A stretch of 7,474 bases of DNA from Methanomicrobiaceae archaeon (GCA_030628325.1 DAOVRB010000040.1:1-7474), one strand, 5' to 3'; positions 1 to 5,428 are shown, counted from the stretch's first letter. Notes: a model not told the origin generated them from the letters alone. A program made the numbers and translations.

Positions 1-1
1 A

Positions 2-478
2 CTAGAATATATTGAGATGGTTGGGAAGAAAACAGGTGTCCTTTATGCTGCGGCAGCAGCGATTGGGGGTACTCTTGCCGGTGCCAATGTACAACAGATA
101 CAGGCTCTTTATGACTGGGGGTTGAATAGTGGAGTTGCATTCCAGATTCAGGATGATTTTATTGACCTTATGGCACCGCCTGAGATAAGCGGAAAGGATC
201 GTGCATCAGATCTCCGTGAAGGAAAACAGACATTAATTGCAATTGTCGCCCGTGAGCATGGGATTGATCTCACTCCGTACAGGAAGGAAAACCTGACTGA
301 TGAAGAGATTGATGGTGTGATCTCAATTCTGGATGATGCGGGAGTTATTGAAGAAGTCAGGGCGGTTGCACTGAAGCGTGTTGAAATTGCAAAGAAAATG
401 CTTATAATTCTTCCTGAGTCAGAAGAACGTACCATTTTGAGTGAAATTACAGACTATTTTGTTGACCGGGGTTTCTGA
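2..478 (+). CDS. idsA: Geranylgeranyl/farnesyl diphosphate synthase, 3' part
   Basis: This is the C-terminal half of a short-chain trans-prenyl diphosphate synthase; the gene begins before the window. The frame is open from base 2, giving about 158 residues against roughly 320 in a full protein. The second aspartate-rich motif DDFID lies at visible residues 51-55, in the context FQIQDDFIDL. It is followed by GKDRASDLREGKQTL, the conserved lysine/arginine segment that helps bind the diphosphates. The first DDxxD motif must lie upstream, out of view. The family condenses isopentenyl diphosphate with allylic diphosphates to make the C15/C20 chains of archaeal ether lipids, in the cytosol. Its TGA stop directly abuts the gltX ATG, so the two genes are very likely cotranscribed. 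Product chain length cannot be told from this half, because the residues that set it lie near the first motif. An in-frame ATG at 17 is internal and not the start. Confidence 0.93.
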   Translation, partial: LEYIEMVGKKTGVLYAAAAAIGGTLAGANVQQIQALYDWGLNSGVAFQIQDDFIDLMAPPEISGKDRASDLREGKQTLIAIVAREHGIDLTPYRKENLTDEEIDGVISILDDAGVIEEVRAVALKRVEIAKKMLIILPESEERTILSEITDYFVDRGF

Positions 479-2167
479 ATGGATATTGATCCACGAAATT
501 TCTTTTTTATTCACGCACTAAAAAATGCAGTTCAGCATAATAATGTTCCAAAAGCAGGTACTGTCCTGGGGGCTCTGATGGGTAAGCATCCTGAATGTCG
601 TTCTAAGGCAAAGGAACTATCGCTTGTTCTTCAGGAAGTGCTTACTGAGGTTGCAGCGCTCTCTTTGGATGAGAGGAAGTCTAAGCTGATGGAACTTGCA
701 CCTGAACTCCTAGAGAAAAAAGAGAAAAAGGTTAGGGAAAGCGGTCTTAAGCCTCTTAAGAATGTTGGGGAAAACGGGGTTGTTATGCGTTTTGCACCAA
801 ATCCCAGCGGTCCGCTTCATCTGGGACATTCCCGCGCGGCATATCTGAATGATTATTATGTTCATAAGTACGGCGGCAGGTATGTTATACGCATTGAGGA
901 TACTGACCCGCGCCGTGTTGAACCTGAGAACTATGAGCTTCTTCTTGAGGATATTGAATGGCTGGGTCTTACAAATACTGAAATCTGTTACCAGAGTGAC
1001 CGGCTGGATATATACTATAAACATGCGCGTGAACTGATCACACGTGGCGGTGCCTATGTCTGTATGTGCGATGCAGAGGAATTCAGGGAATTAAAGAATT
1101 CAAAGAAACCCTGTCCATGCCGCAGTAATACAGTGGAGGAAAATTTGTCACTATGGAATCGTATGCTTGCCTGTGAGTTCTGTGAAGGAATGATTACAGT
1201 CAGGTTGAAGACAGATATTGAGCACCCTGATCCCGCAATGCGTGACTTTTCAATATTTCGGATTGTGGATGCTCCGCCTCATCCACGCTGTGATGCCCGT
1301 GTATACCCACTGATGAATTTCTCTGTTGTTGTGGATGACCACCTGCTTGGGATGACTCATGTGATCAGGGGTAAGGATCATATCGCGAATACAAAGCGCC
1401 AGCAGTATATCTATGATTATTTTGGCTGGAAAACTCCTCTATATTTCCATTATGGCAAAATGTCCATTGGTGATGTCATTCTTTCCACCTCTGCAATTAA
1501 AGAGGGCATTGCAACAGGGGAGTATACCGGTTGGGATGATATTCACTTAGGGACTCTCAAAGCTATTGCCCGCCGTGGAATAAAGGCCGAAGCTGTCAGG
1601 AATGCGATGATTGATATTGGTATCGGGCAGACTGATATTTCATTTTCATGGCAGAATCTCTTTGCTAAGAATAAAGAGATTGTTGATCCTGTTGCAAATC
1701 GCTACTTTTTTGTGCCCGATCCTGTACGGTGCGATGTAAAAGATGCTCCTGAGCAGACAGCGAGAATACCGTTTCATCCGAATGACGAATTACGTGGGCT
1801 GCGTGAACTAATTTTTAAAGGCGTACTGTTTGTTTCAAAAGATGATCTTGCAGGTGCTTCGATGGTCCGGTTTAAGGATCTCTTTAATGCCTCTATCGAA
1901 TGGGATGGTGATATCCCTCACCTAACATATGCAGGTGATTCGCTGGAAAAAGCAAGGACGGCGAAGGCGCACATTGTCCAGTGGCTTCCTGAAGGCGCAG
2001 CAGTCCCATGTGTGTTACATAAACCTGATGGTGACCTGACAGGTCTGTGTGAACCTGGTGTATTAAATGAATATGATTCAGTCGTCCAGTTTGAGCGTAT
2101 AGGGTTTGCCCGCATAGATTCTGTTGACGATAAAAGAGGTGTGGAAGCCTTTTTTGCCCACCGTTGA
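479..2167 (+). CDS. gltX: Glutamyl-tRNA synthetase, archaeal type
   Basis: This is a 562-residue class I aminoacyl-tRNA synthetase that charges tRNA-Glu. In archaea the enzyme is normally non-discriminating and also makes Glu-tRNA-Gln for the GatDE amidotransferase. An archaeal N-terminal extension of about 100 residues precedes the Rossmann catalytic domain. The HIGH motif is HLGH at residues 114-117 within PNPSGPLHLGHSR, followed by RIEDTDP at 138-144. A zinc-knuckle-like cysteine set is present: C195, C197, C212 and C214. RGKDH is at 297-301. The KMSKS position reads LSTS at 335-338, as usual for the archaeal/eukaryotic GlxRS branch. The C-terminal part after about residue 400 matches the beta-barrel anticodon-binding region typical of this branch. 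The ATG starts on the base after the upstream idsA stop; no strong Shine-Dalgarno site is visible, so translation may be coupled. Length and motifs are normal and the gene looks intact. Confidence 0.96.
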   Translation: MDIDPRNFFFIHALKNAVQHNNVPKAGTVLGALMGKHPECRSKAKELSLVLQEVLTEVAALSLDERKSKLMELAPELLEKKEKKVRESGLKPLKNVGENGVVMRFAPNPSGPLHLGHSRAAYLNDYYVHKYGGRYVIRIEDTDPRRVEPENYELLLEDIEWLGLTNTEICYQSDRLDIYYKHARELITRGGAYVCMCDAEEFRELKNSKKPCPCRSNTVEENLSLWNRMLACEFCEGMITVRLKTDIEHPDPAMRDFSIFRIVDAPPHPRCDARVYPLMNFSVVVDDHLLGMTHVIRGKDHIANTKRQQYIYDYFGWKTPLYFHYGKMSIGDVILSTSAIKEGIATGEYTGWDDIHLGTLKAIARRGIKAEAVRNAMIDIGIGQTDISFSWQNLFAKNKEIVDPVANRYFFVPDPVRCDVKDAPEQTARIPFHPNDELRGLRELIFKGVLFVSKDDLAGASMVRFKDLFNASIEWDGDIPHLTYAGDSLEKARTAKAHIVQWLPEGAAVPCVLHKPDGDLTGLCEPGVLNEYDSVVQFERIGFARIDSVDDKRGVEAFFAHR

Positions 2168-2176
2168 TTGCTATAA

Positions 2177-2193
2177 AAATCACTTTGTGATTT
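2177..2193 (+). terminator. 3' hairpin after gltX
   Basis: A perfect 7-bp inverted repeat, AAATCAC-TTT-GTGATTT, begins nine bases after the gltX stop and is followed by a short T-rich stretch. It could stabilise the 3' end or aid termination of the idsA-gltX transcript. The stem is AT-rich and so weak. A T6 run at 2269-2274 is another likely release point, since archaeal polymerase stops at oligo-T tracts. No transcript data are visible here. Confidence 0.4.
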
Positions 2194-2205
2194 GTCATCT
2201 AAACC

Positions 2206-2225
2206 TGTGAGGCTAATGCCTCATA
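2206..2225 (+). repeat. Short inverted repeat in the gltX trailer
   Basis: TGAGGC (2208-2213) and GCCTCA (2218-2223) form a 6-bp stem with a TAAT loop, extendable by a G-T and a T-A pair. It lies 40 bases after the gltX stop and is the most stable of three hairpins in the trailer. No T-run follows directly, so it is more likely an mRNA 3'-end structure or protein-binding site than a classical terminator. Confidence 0.45.
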
Positions 2226-2319
2226 CACGTTTGTTATAAAAGTCAAAATTCCAGATTGACTTACATCGTTTTTTGTGTTAGGAAATCAGCCTTCATATGT
2301 GTTTGTTATGAAAGTGCGA

Positions 2320-2348
2320 TTTAATACCTCAGTATTCAGGGTATTAAA
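2320..2348. repeat. 9-bp perfect inverted repeat
   Basis: TTTAATACC (2320-2328) and GGTATTAAA (2340-2348) are perfect reverse complements separated by 11 bases. The arm length is greater than expected for a random short hairpin, but the AT content is high. It starts five bases after the second TATA-like repeat (2301-2315). It could be an operator-type site or an RNA hairpin; no gene lies next to it in the sense direction. Confidence 0.4.
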
Positions 2349-2480
2349 AATGTAAAAATCAGCAACAATGATCTACCAAGAATTCGTAGTAAAAACACCC
2401 TTATTCAAACTTTAATAAACTGAATAATATAATTACATATTTTTCAATAAATTCTTAGTAACTTTTTATGGAAACTACAA

Positions 2481-2492
2481 CAAAAAACAAAA
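2481..2492 (-). terminator. Oligo-T terminator of tRNA-Leu
   Basis: Read on the minus strand, the bases straight after the tRNA discriminator are TTTTGTTTTTTG. Archaeal RNA polymerase terminates at such oligo-T tracts, and stable RNA genes commonly end this way. The position directly at the mature 3' end supports it strongly. Confidence 0.7.
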
Positions 2493-2577
2493 TGCGGGGG
2501 GAGCGATTCGAACGCTCGAACTCCTACAAGACTAGGCCCTGAACCTAGCGCCTTTGACCTGGCTCGGCAACCCCCGC
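2493..2577 (-). tRNA. tRNA-Leu (anticodon CAG)
   Basis: A type II tRNA of 85 bases is encoded on the minus strand. The acceptor stem GCGGGGG/CCCCCGC pairs perfectly and the discriminator is A. The D arm is GCC/GGC. The anticodon stem CTAGG/CCTAG encloses the loop TTCAGGG with anticodon CAG, which reads CUG leucine codons. A long variable arm of about 14 bases is consistent with leucine. The T arm is GAGCG-TTCGAAT-CGCTC. CCA is not encoded and must be added by CCA-adding enzyme. No intron is seen. Confidence 0.96.
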
Positions 2578-2603
2578 TCTTCTAACATATAGGATGCAGT
2601 AAG

Positions 2604-2610
2604 AAATAAA
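2604..2610 (-). promoter_or_regulatory. Candidate TATA element for tRNA-Leu
   Basis: On the minus strand TTTATTT lies centred about 30 bases upstream of the mature tRNA-Leu 5' end, close to the spacing of an archaeal TATA box. A second AT-rich stretch (ATATG, about 2587-2591) is too close to be the box if transcription starts near the mature end. This is placement by motif and distance only. Confidence 0.35.
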
Positions 2611-2706
2611 GGTGTTCATTTTTGTTTAATATTCACATTTCGCACTCTTTCCAGAGATAAGCTAATTATTTGATATAAAAGTGTGCGACAAGAGGATCTG
2701 TATTGT

Positions 2707-2725
2707 GGATTTCACTATGAAATCC
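2707..2725 (+). repeat. Terminator-like hairpin, with competing outer arms
   Basis: GGATTTC-ACTAT-GAAATCC is a perfect 7-bp stem with a 5-base loop, followed at 2732-2736 by TTTTT. A second pair of arms, AGAGGAT (2691-2697) and ATCCTCT (2722-2728), overlaps its right arm, so two folds exclude each other. The layout resembles an attenuator, but no downstream gene on the plus strand would be controlled by it, so the function is unknown. Confidence 0.4.
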
Positions 2726-3238
2726 TCTCTGTTTTTGATTTCCATACCATTGCATACATCTTTGCTAACGGATCCGTATGAAATTTATGTGATAAAGTAG
2801 AGAAAACCTAGAGCCTAACCCGATCTATCTGCCTGCGAAAGCACGCCATGGATAATCATATGATGAATCATCGTAAGAGCCGTAAGTTAAGATCAGTGAA
2901 AGGGGTTGTTTACGCCTGAACTAAAAAGTATGGAACTCGGTTATACTGGCTATTTATATGGCATATACGGAACCTGATAAACCGCAAATGTTTCCTTAAA
3001 AGGATAGAAACTTCGCAAGAGGAACCGATTGGCAGAGCAATAGCTTTAGCTTTTTGGCTTTTTGTCTGAATCTCTGTCTCTTTTCTTGGTTGTTGTGATA
3101 ATGTTGACTTGAGATTCTGTGAAAGTGCGCGTTTCTGAGTACTGTTAAAAGTCTTTGACGGGTATAATCCGGTTGCTGATAATTACTCTCCTGCCAGATC
3201 CGCACTGGACAGACAGACTCCTATAACCTAAAACAGAG

Positions 3239-3309
3239 TGCGATAGCCGGGATTTGAACCCGAGTTAGAGGCTTGGGAAGCCACTGTCATACCACTAGAC
3301 TACTATCGC
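3239..3309 (-). tRNA. tRNA-Gly (anticodon CCC)
   Basis: A 71-base tRNA is encoded on the minus strand. The acceptor stem GCGATAG/CTATCGC is perfect, with discriminator A. The D arm is GTC/GAC with loop TAGTGGTAT. The anticodon loop TTCCCAA gives anticodon CCC, reading GGG glycine codons. The T arm TCGGG-TTCAAAT-CCCGG pairs with one T-G wobble. The anticodon stem GTGGC/GCCTC contains a U-U mismatch at its second pair. The variable loop is short (4 bases), CCA is not encoded and no intron is seen. The gene looks functional despite the mismatch. Confidence 0.94.
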
Positions 3310-3325
3310 ATGAGGCCTGTGTCAT

Positions 3326-3335
3326 GTAATATGTA
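3326..3335 (-). promoter_or_regulatory. Candidate TATA element for tRNA-Gly
   Basis: On the minus strand TACATATTAC lies about 17-26 bases upstream of the mature tRNA-Gly 5' end. With a short 5' leader removed by RNase P, this is a plausible archaeal TATA box position. The assignment is by motif and spacing only. Confidence 0.35.
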
Positions 3336-3486
3336 CTGAATTCAGATAAAGATTGTTTTTTATTTCTGTTTTGTTTGTGGAGTCTGTCAAATCGGCTATA
3401 GCACTAAAATAACAGAACCTGTTTTTTGGGCAGACCTGCATTCACGACTGCCTCTATGGTTTTTATTTAAGAGGACTACAAATCAC

Positions 3487-3501
3487 TGCCATTTAATGGC
3501 A
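3487..3501. repeat. 15-bp odd palindrome
   Basis: TGCCATT-T-AATGGCA is a perfect dyad with 7-bp arms around one central base. This is the shape of a binding site for a dimeric helix-turn-helix regulator rather than an RNA hairpin, since a one-base loop cannot form. It lies 65 bases downstream of the PPC gene stop and about 180 bases upstream of tRNA-Gly, so its target is unclear. Confidence 0.4.
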
Positions 3502-3536
3502 ATATTCTGGATGGCTCATGTATATACCTTCTTTAG

Positions 3537-3559
3537 TTTCTGAGACTTTTCTTCAGAAA
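3537..3559 (-). terminator. Possible 3' hairpin of the PPC transcript
   Basis: TTTCTGA and TCAGAAA form a perfect 7-bp stem with a 9-base loop. On the minus strand it begins seven bases beyond the PPC gene stop codon. No T-run follows on that strand, so it may mark a processed 3' end more than a termination point. Confidence 0.3.
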
Positions 3560-3566
3560 ACCTGAG

Positions 3567-4010
3567 TTATTTCACGCCAAGGCAGGGTAAATTCAGGCCT
3601 GTTTCCTCATCCAACTCCCGCCTGGCATTCATTCCGATAAATTCTGTAATTACGGCTTCCACAACAAGATAGATCTCTGCATGCTCTCTCAGGCAACCAG
3701 TCAGAGTTTGCCTGCCTCGTCCTACGGATGCATGCAGGTGTATTGAGGGTTCACCACCATCCTCAAGAATTGTCGCAAAACCAAAGATCTCCCACCCGCC
3801 ACTAACAGTTTCAAAATTCGGTTCTGGGGGAACTACTGGCTCTTTCGGACCTGTAACCAGTCTGGCGTCATTGAGTGCGCCAAGGAACTGAACAGTCCCC
3901 GAACGAACGTCTTTATCTGTTACAAAATTATGTAGGGACTCCAAAAAATCCTCTTTATGGTCAAACCTGACAAGAAACACCCTTCCTACTTTTCCCTCTG
4001 TATATTGCAT
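3567..4010 (-). CDS. PPC (DUF296) domain protein
   Basis: A 147-residue single-domain protein of the PPC/DUF296 family, a trimeric fold found alone in prokaryotes and fused to AT-hooks in plant AHL proteins. The role of the prokaryotic members is not settled: DNA binding and metal binding have both been proposed. Family marks include an N-terminal GRVFLVRF strand, SGTVQFLGAL at about 37-46, GGWEIFGF at about 71-78, IHLHASVG at about 90-97, a late EAVITEF strand and the tail DEETGLNL. The usual GGH after the HLH strand is replaced here by TGC (C106), so the potential metal set would be H91, H93, C106 and perhaps H110. I chose ATG 4010 over ATG 4016: GAGG at 4018-4021 lies seven bases from the former but one base from the latter. 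It follows the small ORF by 21 bases and is probably cotranscribed with it. Confidence 0.85.
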   Translation of the reverse strand: MQYTEGKVGRVFLVRFDHKEDFLESLHNFVTDKDVRSGTVQFLGALNDARLVTGPKEPVVPPEPNFETVSGGWEIFGFATILEDGGEPSIHLHASVGRGRQTLTGCLREHAEIYLVVEAVITEFIGMNARRELDEETGLNLPCLGVK

Positions 4011-4031
4011 ACACATGCCTCACACAAAATA

Positions 4032-4205
4032 TTAATCAGAAACTATTTTATCACCCGATTTCTGATCGGGGCTGTCAGTTATTATCCAGTCTCCCCGCTC
4101 AATGCGACCTGAGATCACCATCTTGTGTGCCAGTGTACAGCGGGGGTCGTTTACAATATTATCCAGTTCTTCCTGAGTGAGCTTCATGTTACGCGTCATT
4201 TTCAA
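4032..4205 (-). CDS. Small conserved-looking protein of unknown function (57 aa)
   Basis: A short frame directly upstream of the PPC gene that I do not recognise. From ATG 4199 it encodes 55 residues. An in-frame TTG at 4205-4203 adds two more and is my preferred start, because a strong GGAGGT (4213-4218) ends seven bases before it. The same GGAGGT touches an ATG at 4212 in another frame that stops after seven codons. The protein contains KLTQEELDNIVNDPRC at about 8-23, then LAHKMVISGRIERGDWIIT: a mixed, soluble composition with one Cys, no membrane segment and no signal peptide. It looks like a real small protein from its codon pattern, its Shine-Dalgarno site and its 21-base gap to the next gene. 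No function can be assigned. An inverted repeat CCCGAT/ATCGGG (4054-4070) falls inside its last codons. Confidence 0.65.
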   Translation of the reverse strand: MKMTRNMKLTQEELDNIVNDPRCTLAHKMVISGRIERGDWIITDSPDQKSGDKIVSD

Positions 4206-4355
4206 AATTCATACCTCCAGTATAATTATTATTATTGTTCCGCAATTATTCAAAAGTGTTGAAACCTGTTCATCCGGTGCTGATCTGGCTGGACAGGCTC
4301 AGATCCATGGAATCACATTTAGGATAATACTAATTAAACAATAATGTAATTTAAT
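4206..4355. promoter_or_regulatory. Divergent promoter region, small ORF/PPC and dys
   Basis: The 150 bases between the minus-strand small ORF and the plus-strand deoxyhypusine synthase gene must carry both promoters. On the minus strand, GGAGGT (4213-4218) follows an AT-rich ATT-repeat stretch (about 4221-4236), and GAATAATT near 4244-4251 is a possible TATA box. On the plus strand, AT-rich sequence from about 4320 reaches the dys ATG without a Shine-Dalgarno site, suggesting a leaderless or short-leader mRNA. GATCTG (4282-4287) and CAGATC (4300-4305) form a 6-bp inverted repeat between the two. Confidence 0.5.
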
Positions 4356-5336
4356 ATGAACAAAATGAAGCCAGTAAATCCAGTCAGACCAGTGAATGAT
4401 GTCTCTATGCTTCTTTTAGGGATGAAAGATACAGGTTTTCAGGGGAGGAAACTTGGTGAGTCAGTTGAAGTATGGTCCCGGATGATTGAAGATCCAAAAT
4501 GTACAATATTTCTTGGTTTATCGGGTGCGATGGTTCCTGCCGGTATGAAAGAATGCTTAATAGAACTTGTTGAACGGCGTTATGTTGATGTAATTGTATC
4601 CACAGGAGCGAACATTTTCCACGATATCTGTGAACATCTTGGAATCTCTCATTATCAGGGTTATCACCACGTGAATGATGCAGAACTTTACGAAAAGGGG
4701 ATTGACAGAATATATGATGTTTTTGCTTATGAAGAGGACTTCAGAGACGTTGATTCCCGTATAGCATCATTTGCAGAAGAGATATCTCCTTTCAAAGGTT
4801 CTTCGCGGGCATTCATCGGTGAGTTGGGTAAGTGGCTTAAAACAGTAAATCCTGATGGCAGATCTCTTTTATCAGTATGTGTGGATTGTGATGTTCCTGT
4901 TTTTGTTCCTGCAATTGCTGATTCTTCGATCGGGATCGGTCTTGTTATGGCCAGACGAAAGGGTGTGTCAGTTGATGTTGACCAGATTGCTGATGTGGAC
5001 GAAATTTCAGGGTTTGTTGAAACTGCAGGGACGACAGGTGTGGTATATATCGGTGGCGGAGTTCCTAAGAATTTTATCCAGCAGACACAGGTGGTGGCAT
5101 CTATTCATAATAATGAGAAAGGAGGCCATGAGTATGCAATTCAGTATACAACGGATGCGCCTCACTGGGGTGGCCTCTCTGGTTGCACTTTTGATGAAGC
5201 CATCAGCTGGGGTAAGGAATCGCCATCTGGTCAGAATGTTCAGTGTTTTTGTGATGCCACAATAGCTCTCCCTATTGTAACTTCGGCGTTGATTGGTCTG
5301 AAAAAGGTCAGGAGTAATATCCCTGTTCTGAAATGA
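4356..5336 (+). CDS. dys: Deoxyhypusine synthase
   Basis: A 326-residue member of the deoxyhypusine synthase family. The enzyme uses NAD and spermidine to transfer an aminobutyl group to one lysine of translation factor aIF5A, in the cytosol. Motifs include STGANIFHD at 82-90 (dinucleotide-binding turn), VDCDVPVFVPAIADSS at about 176-191, GGGVPK at 233-238, YAIQYTTDAPHWGGLSG at 260-276 and EAISWGK at 281-287. By comparison with human DHS (SWGK329), Lys287 is the catalytic lysine that carries the intermediate. The residue after GGGVPK is Asn239 where human DHS has His288. Length fits archaeal members. ATG 4356 has no Shine-Dalgarno site; an internal ATG at 4365 is the alternative. It is followed by an oligo-T tract (5388-5393). 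A homospermidine-synthase-like or otherwise diverged paralogue remains possible. Confidence 0.88.
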   Translation: MNKMKPVNPVRPVNDVSMLLLGMKDTGFQGRKLGESVEVWSRMIEDPKCTIFLGLSGAMVPAGMKECLIELVERRYVDVIVSTGANIFHDICEHLGISHYQGYHHVNDAELYEKGIDRIYDVFAYEEDFRDVDSRIASFAEEISPFKGSSRAFIGELGKWLKTVNPDGRSLLSVCVDCDVPVFVPAIADSSIGIGLVMARRKGVSVDVDQIADVDEISGFVETAGTTGVVYIGGGVPKNFIQQTQVVASIHNNEKGGHEYAIQYTTDAPHWGGLSGCTFDEAISWGKESPSGQNVQCFCDATIALPIVTSALIGLKKVRSNIPVLK

Positions 5337-5349
5337 GTCTGTCATTTCA

Positions 5350-5393
5350 GGCAGTTTCATTTACTGCCGGTGTTACTGAGGTGGGCATTTTTT
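5350..5393 (+). terminator. Hairpin and oligo-T tract after dys
   Basis: GGCAGT (5350-5355) and ACTGCC (5363-5368) form a perfect 6-bp stem starting 14 bases after the dys stop. A T6 run follows at 5388-5393. Archaeal polymerase can release at such a run, so this is a likely end of the dys transcript. It would also separate dys from the ORF starting at 5429. Confidence 0.5.
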
Positions 5394-5413
5394 AATGACC
5401 ATTTACAGTTACT

Positions 5414-5420
5414 GGAGGTG
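5414..5420 (+). promoter_or_regulatory. Strong ribosome binding site GGAGGTG
   Basis: GGAGGTG is a seven-base match to the Shine-Dalgarno consensus complementary to the archaeal 16S 3' end. It sits eight bases before an in-frame TTG-GTG pair at 5429-5434. It is among the best ribosome binding sites in the window and is the main evidence that translation starts there. Confidence 0.6.
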
Positions 5421-5428
5421 GATCACTT

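Larger units (their letters stand above)
2168..2492. other. Gene-free spacer between gltX and tRNA-Leu
   Basis: This AT-rich 325-bp spacer holds no open frame that I would call a gene. It contains three inverted repeats (2177-2193, 2206-2225, 2320-2348), a T6 run at 2269-2274, and two copies of a 15-bp TATA-containing sequence at 2229-2243 and 2301-2315. Its right edge is the oligo-T terminator of the minus-strand tRNA-Leu. It is best read as the convergent trailer region of gltX and tRNA-Leu. The TATA-like repeats leave room for a small plus-strand RNA, but nothing proves one. Confidence 0.6.
2578..3238. other. 661-bp gene-free spacer between two tRNA genes
   Basis: No convincing protein gene is found on either strand. 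The longest minus-strand open frame (2996-3205) has low-complexity, Gln/Lys-rich composition and no family resemblance. Structural signals are present: TCGCAC/GTGCGA arms (2640-2645 and 2683-2688), a hairpin at 2707-2725, a 10-bp palindrome ACGGATCCGT at 2768-2777, a TGC-GAAA-GCA hairpin with a GNRA-type loop near 2833-2842, a 10-bp palindrome ATCATATGAT near 2855, and a TTTGATATAAAAGT box at 2669-2682. Possible readings are a decayed gene or mobile element, or an unrecognised structured RNA; the sequence alone does not decide. Confidence 0.55.
3310..3566. other. Spacer between tRNA-Gly and PPC gene
   Basis: No gene is apparent in these 257 bases. The stretch combines the tRNA-Gly promoter side (A/T-rich, about 3326-3376) with the trailer of the minus-strand PPC gene. 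It contains a 15-bp odd palindrome (3487-3501), a CCTCT/AGAGG hairpin (about 3451-3474) and a 7-bp stem just after the PPC stop (3537-3559). A minus-strand AAGAAGG followed by ATG near 3520 opens only eight codons and is not called as a gene. Confidence 0.55.

Noticed and set aside
710..1037. Open frames on both strands inside gltX (minus 710-1024, plus 849-1037).
   Set aside because: They lie within the strongly supported GluRS catalytic domain, in other frames, and show no protein family features.
1893..2198. Minus-strand frames antisense to the gltX 3' end.
   Set aside because: Overlapping shadows of the GluRS C-terminal domain without ribosome binding sites.
2859..2919. Possible C/D box guide RNA: ATGATGA (2859-2865) and CTGA (2916-2919), 61 bases apart.
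   Set aside because: The internal C'/D' boxes are poor matches and the flanks do not form the closing stem, so two short motifs at this distance are likely chance.
2848..2919. Short basic ORF of 23 residues, MDNHMMNHRKSRKLRSVKG and so on.
   Set aside because: No Shine-Dalgarno site, no recognised family, and overlaps with palindromic sequence; length is within chance expectation.
2681..2925. GTGCGACAAGA at 2683-2693 resembles a group II intron 5' end, and GAGCCGTAAG with GTGAAAG near 2877-2904 faintly resembles intron domain V.
   Set aside because: No 34-nt domain V hairpin can be drawn, the right-hand strand does not pair, there is no reverse transcriptase frame, and no interrupted gene or clear 3' boundary is present.
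2996..3205. Minus-strand open frame of 69 codons in the inter-tRNA spacer.
   Set aside because: Low-complexity Gln/Lys/Arg composition, no ribosome binding site, part of it derived from a T-rich tract, and no family resemblance.
2493..3309. Integration site (att) beside the tRNA genes.
   Set aside because: I found no second copy of either tRNA 3' end in the window and no integrase, so there is no evidence of an integrated element.
3512..3536. Minus-strand AAGAAGG followed by ATG near 3520 as a small gene start.
   Set aside because: The frame closes after eight codons; no protein can be supported.
4855..5360. Alternative frames inside dys on both strands (plus 4855-5265, minus 5007-5360).
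   Set aside because: They overlap the catalytic core of deoxyhypusine synthase and have shadow-like composition.
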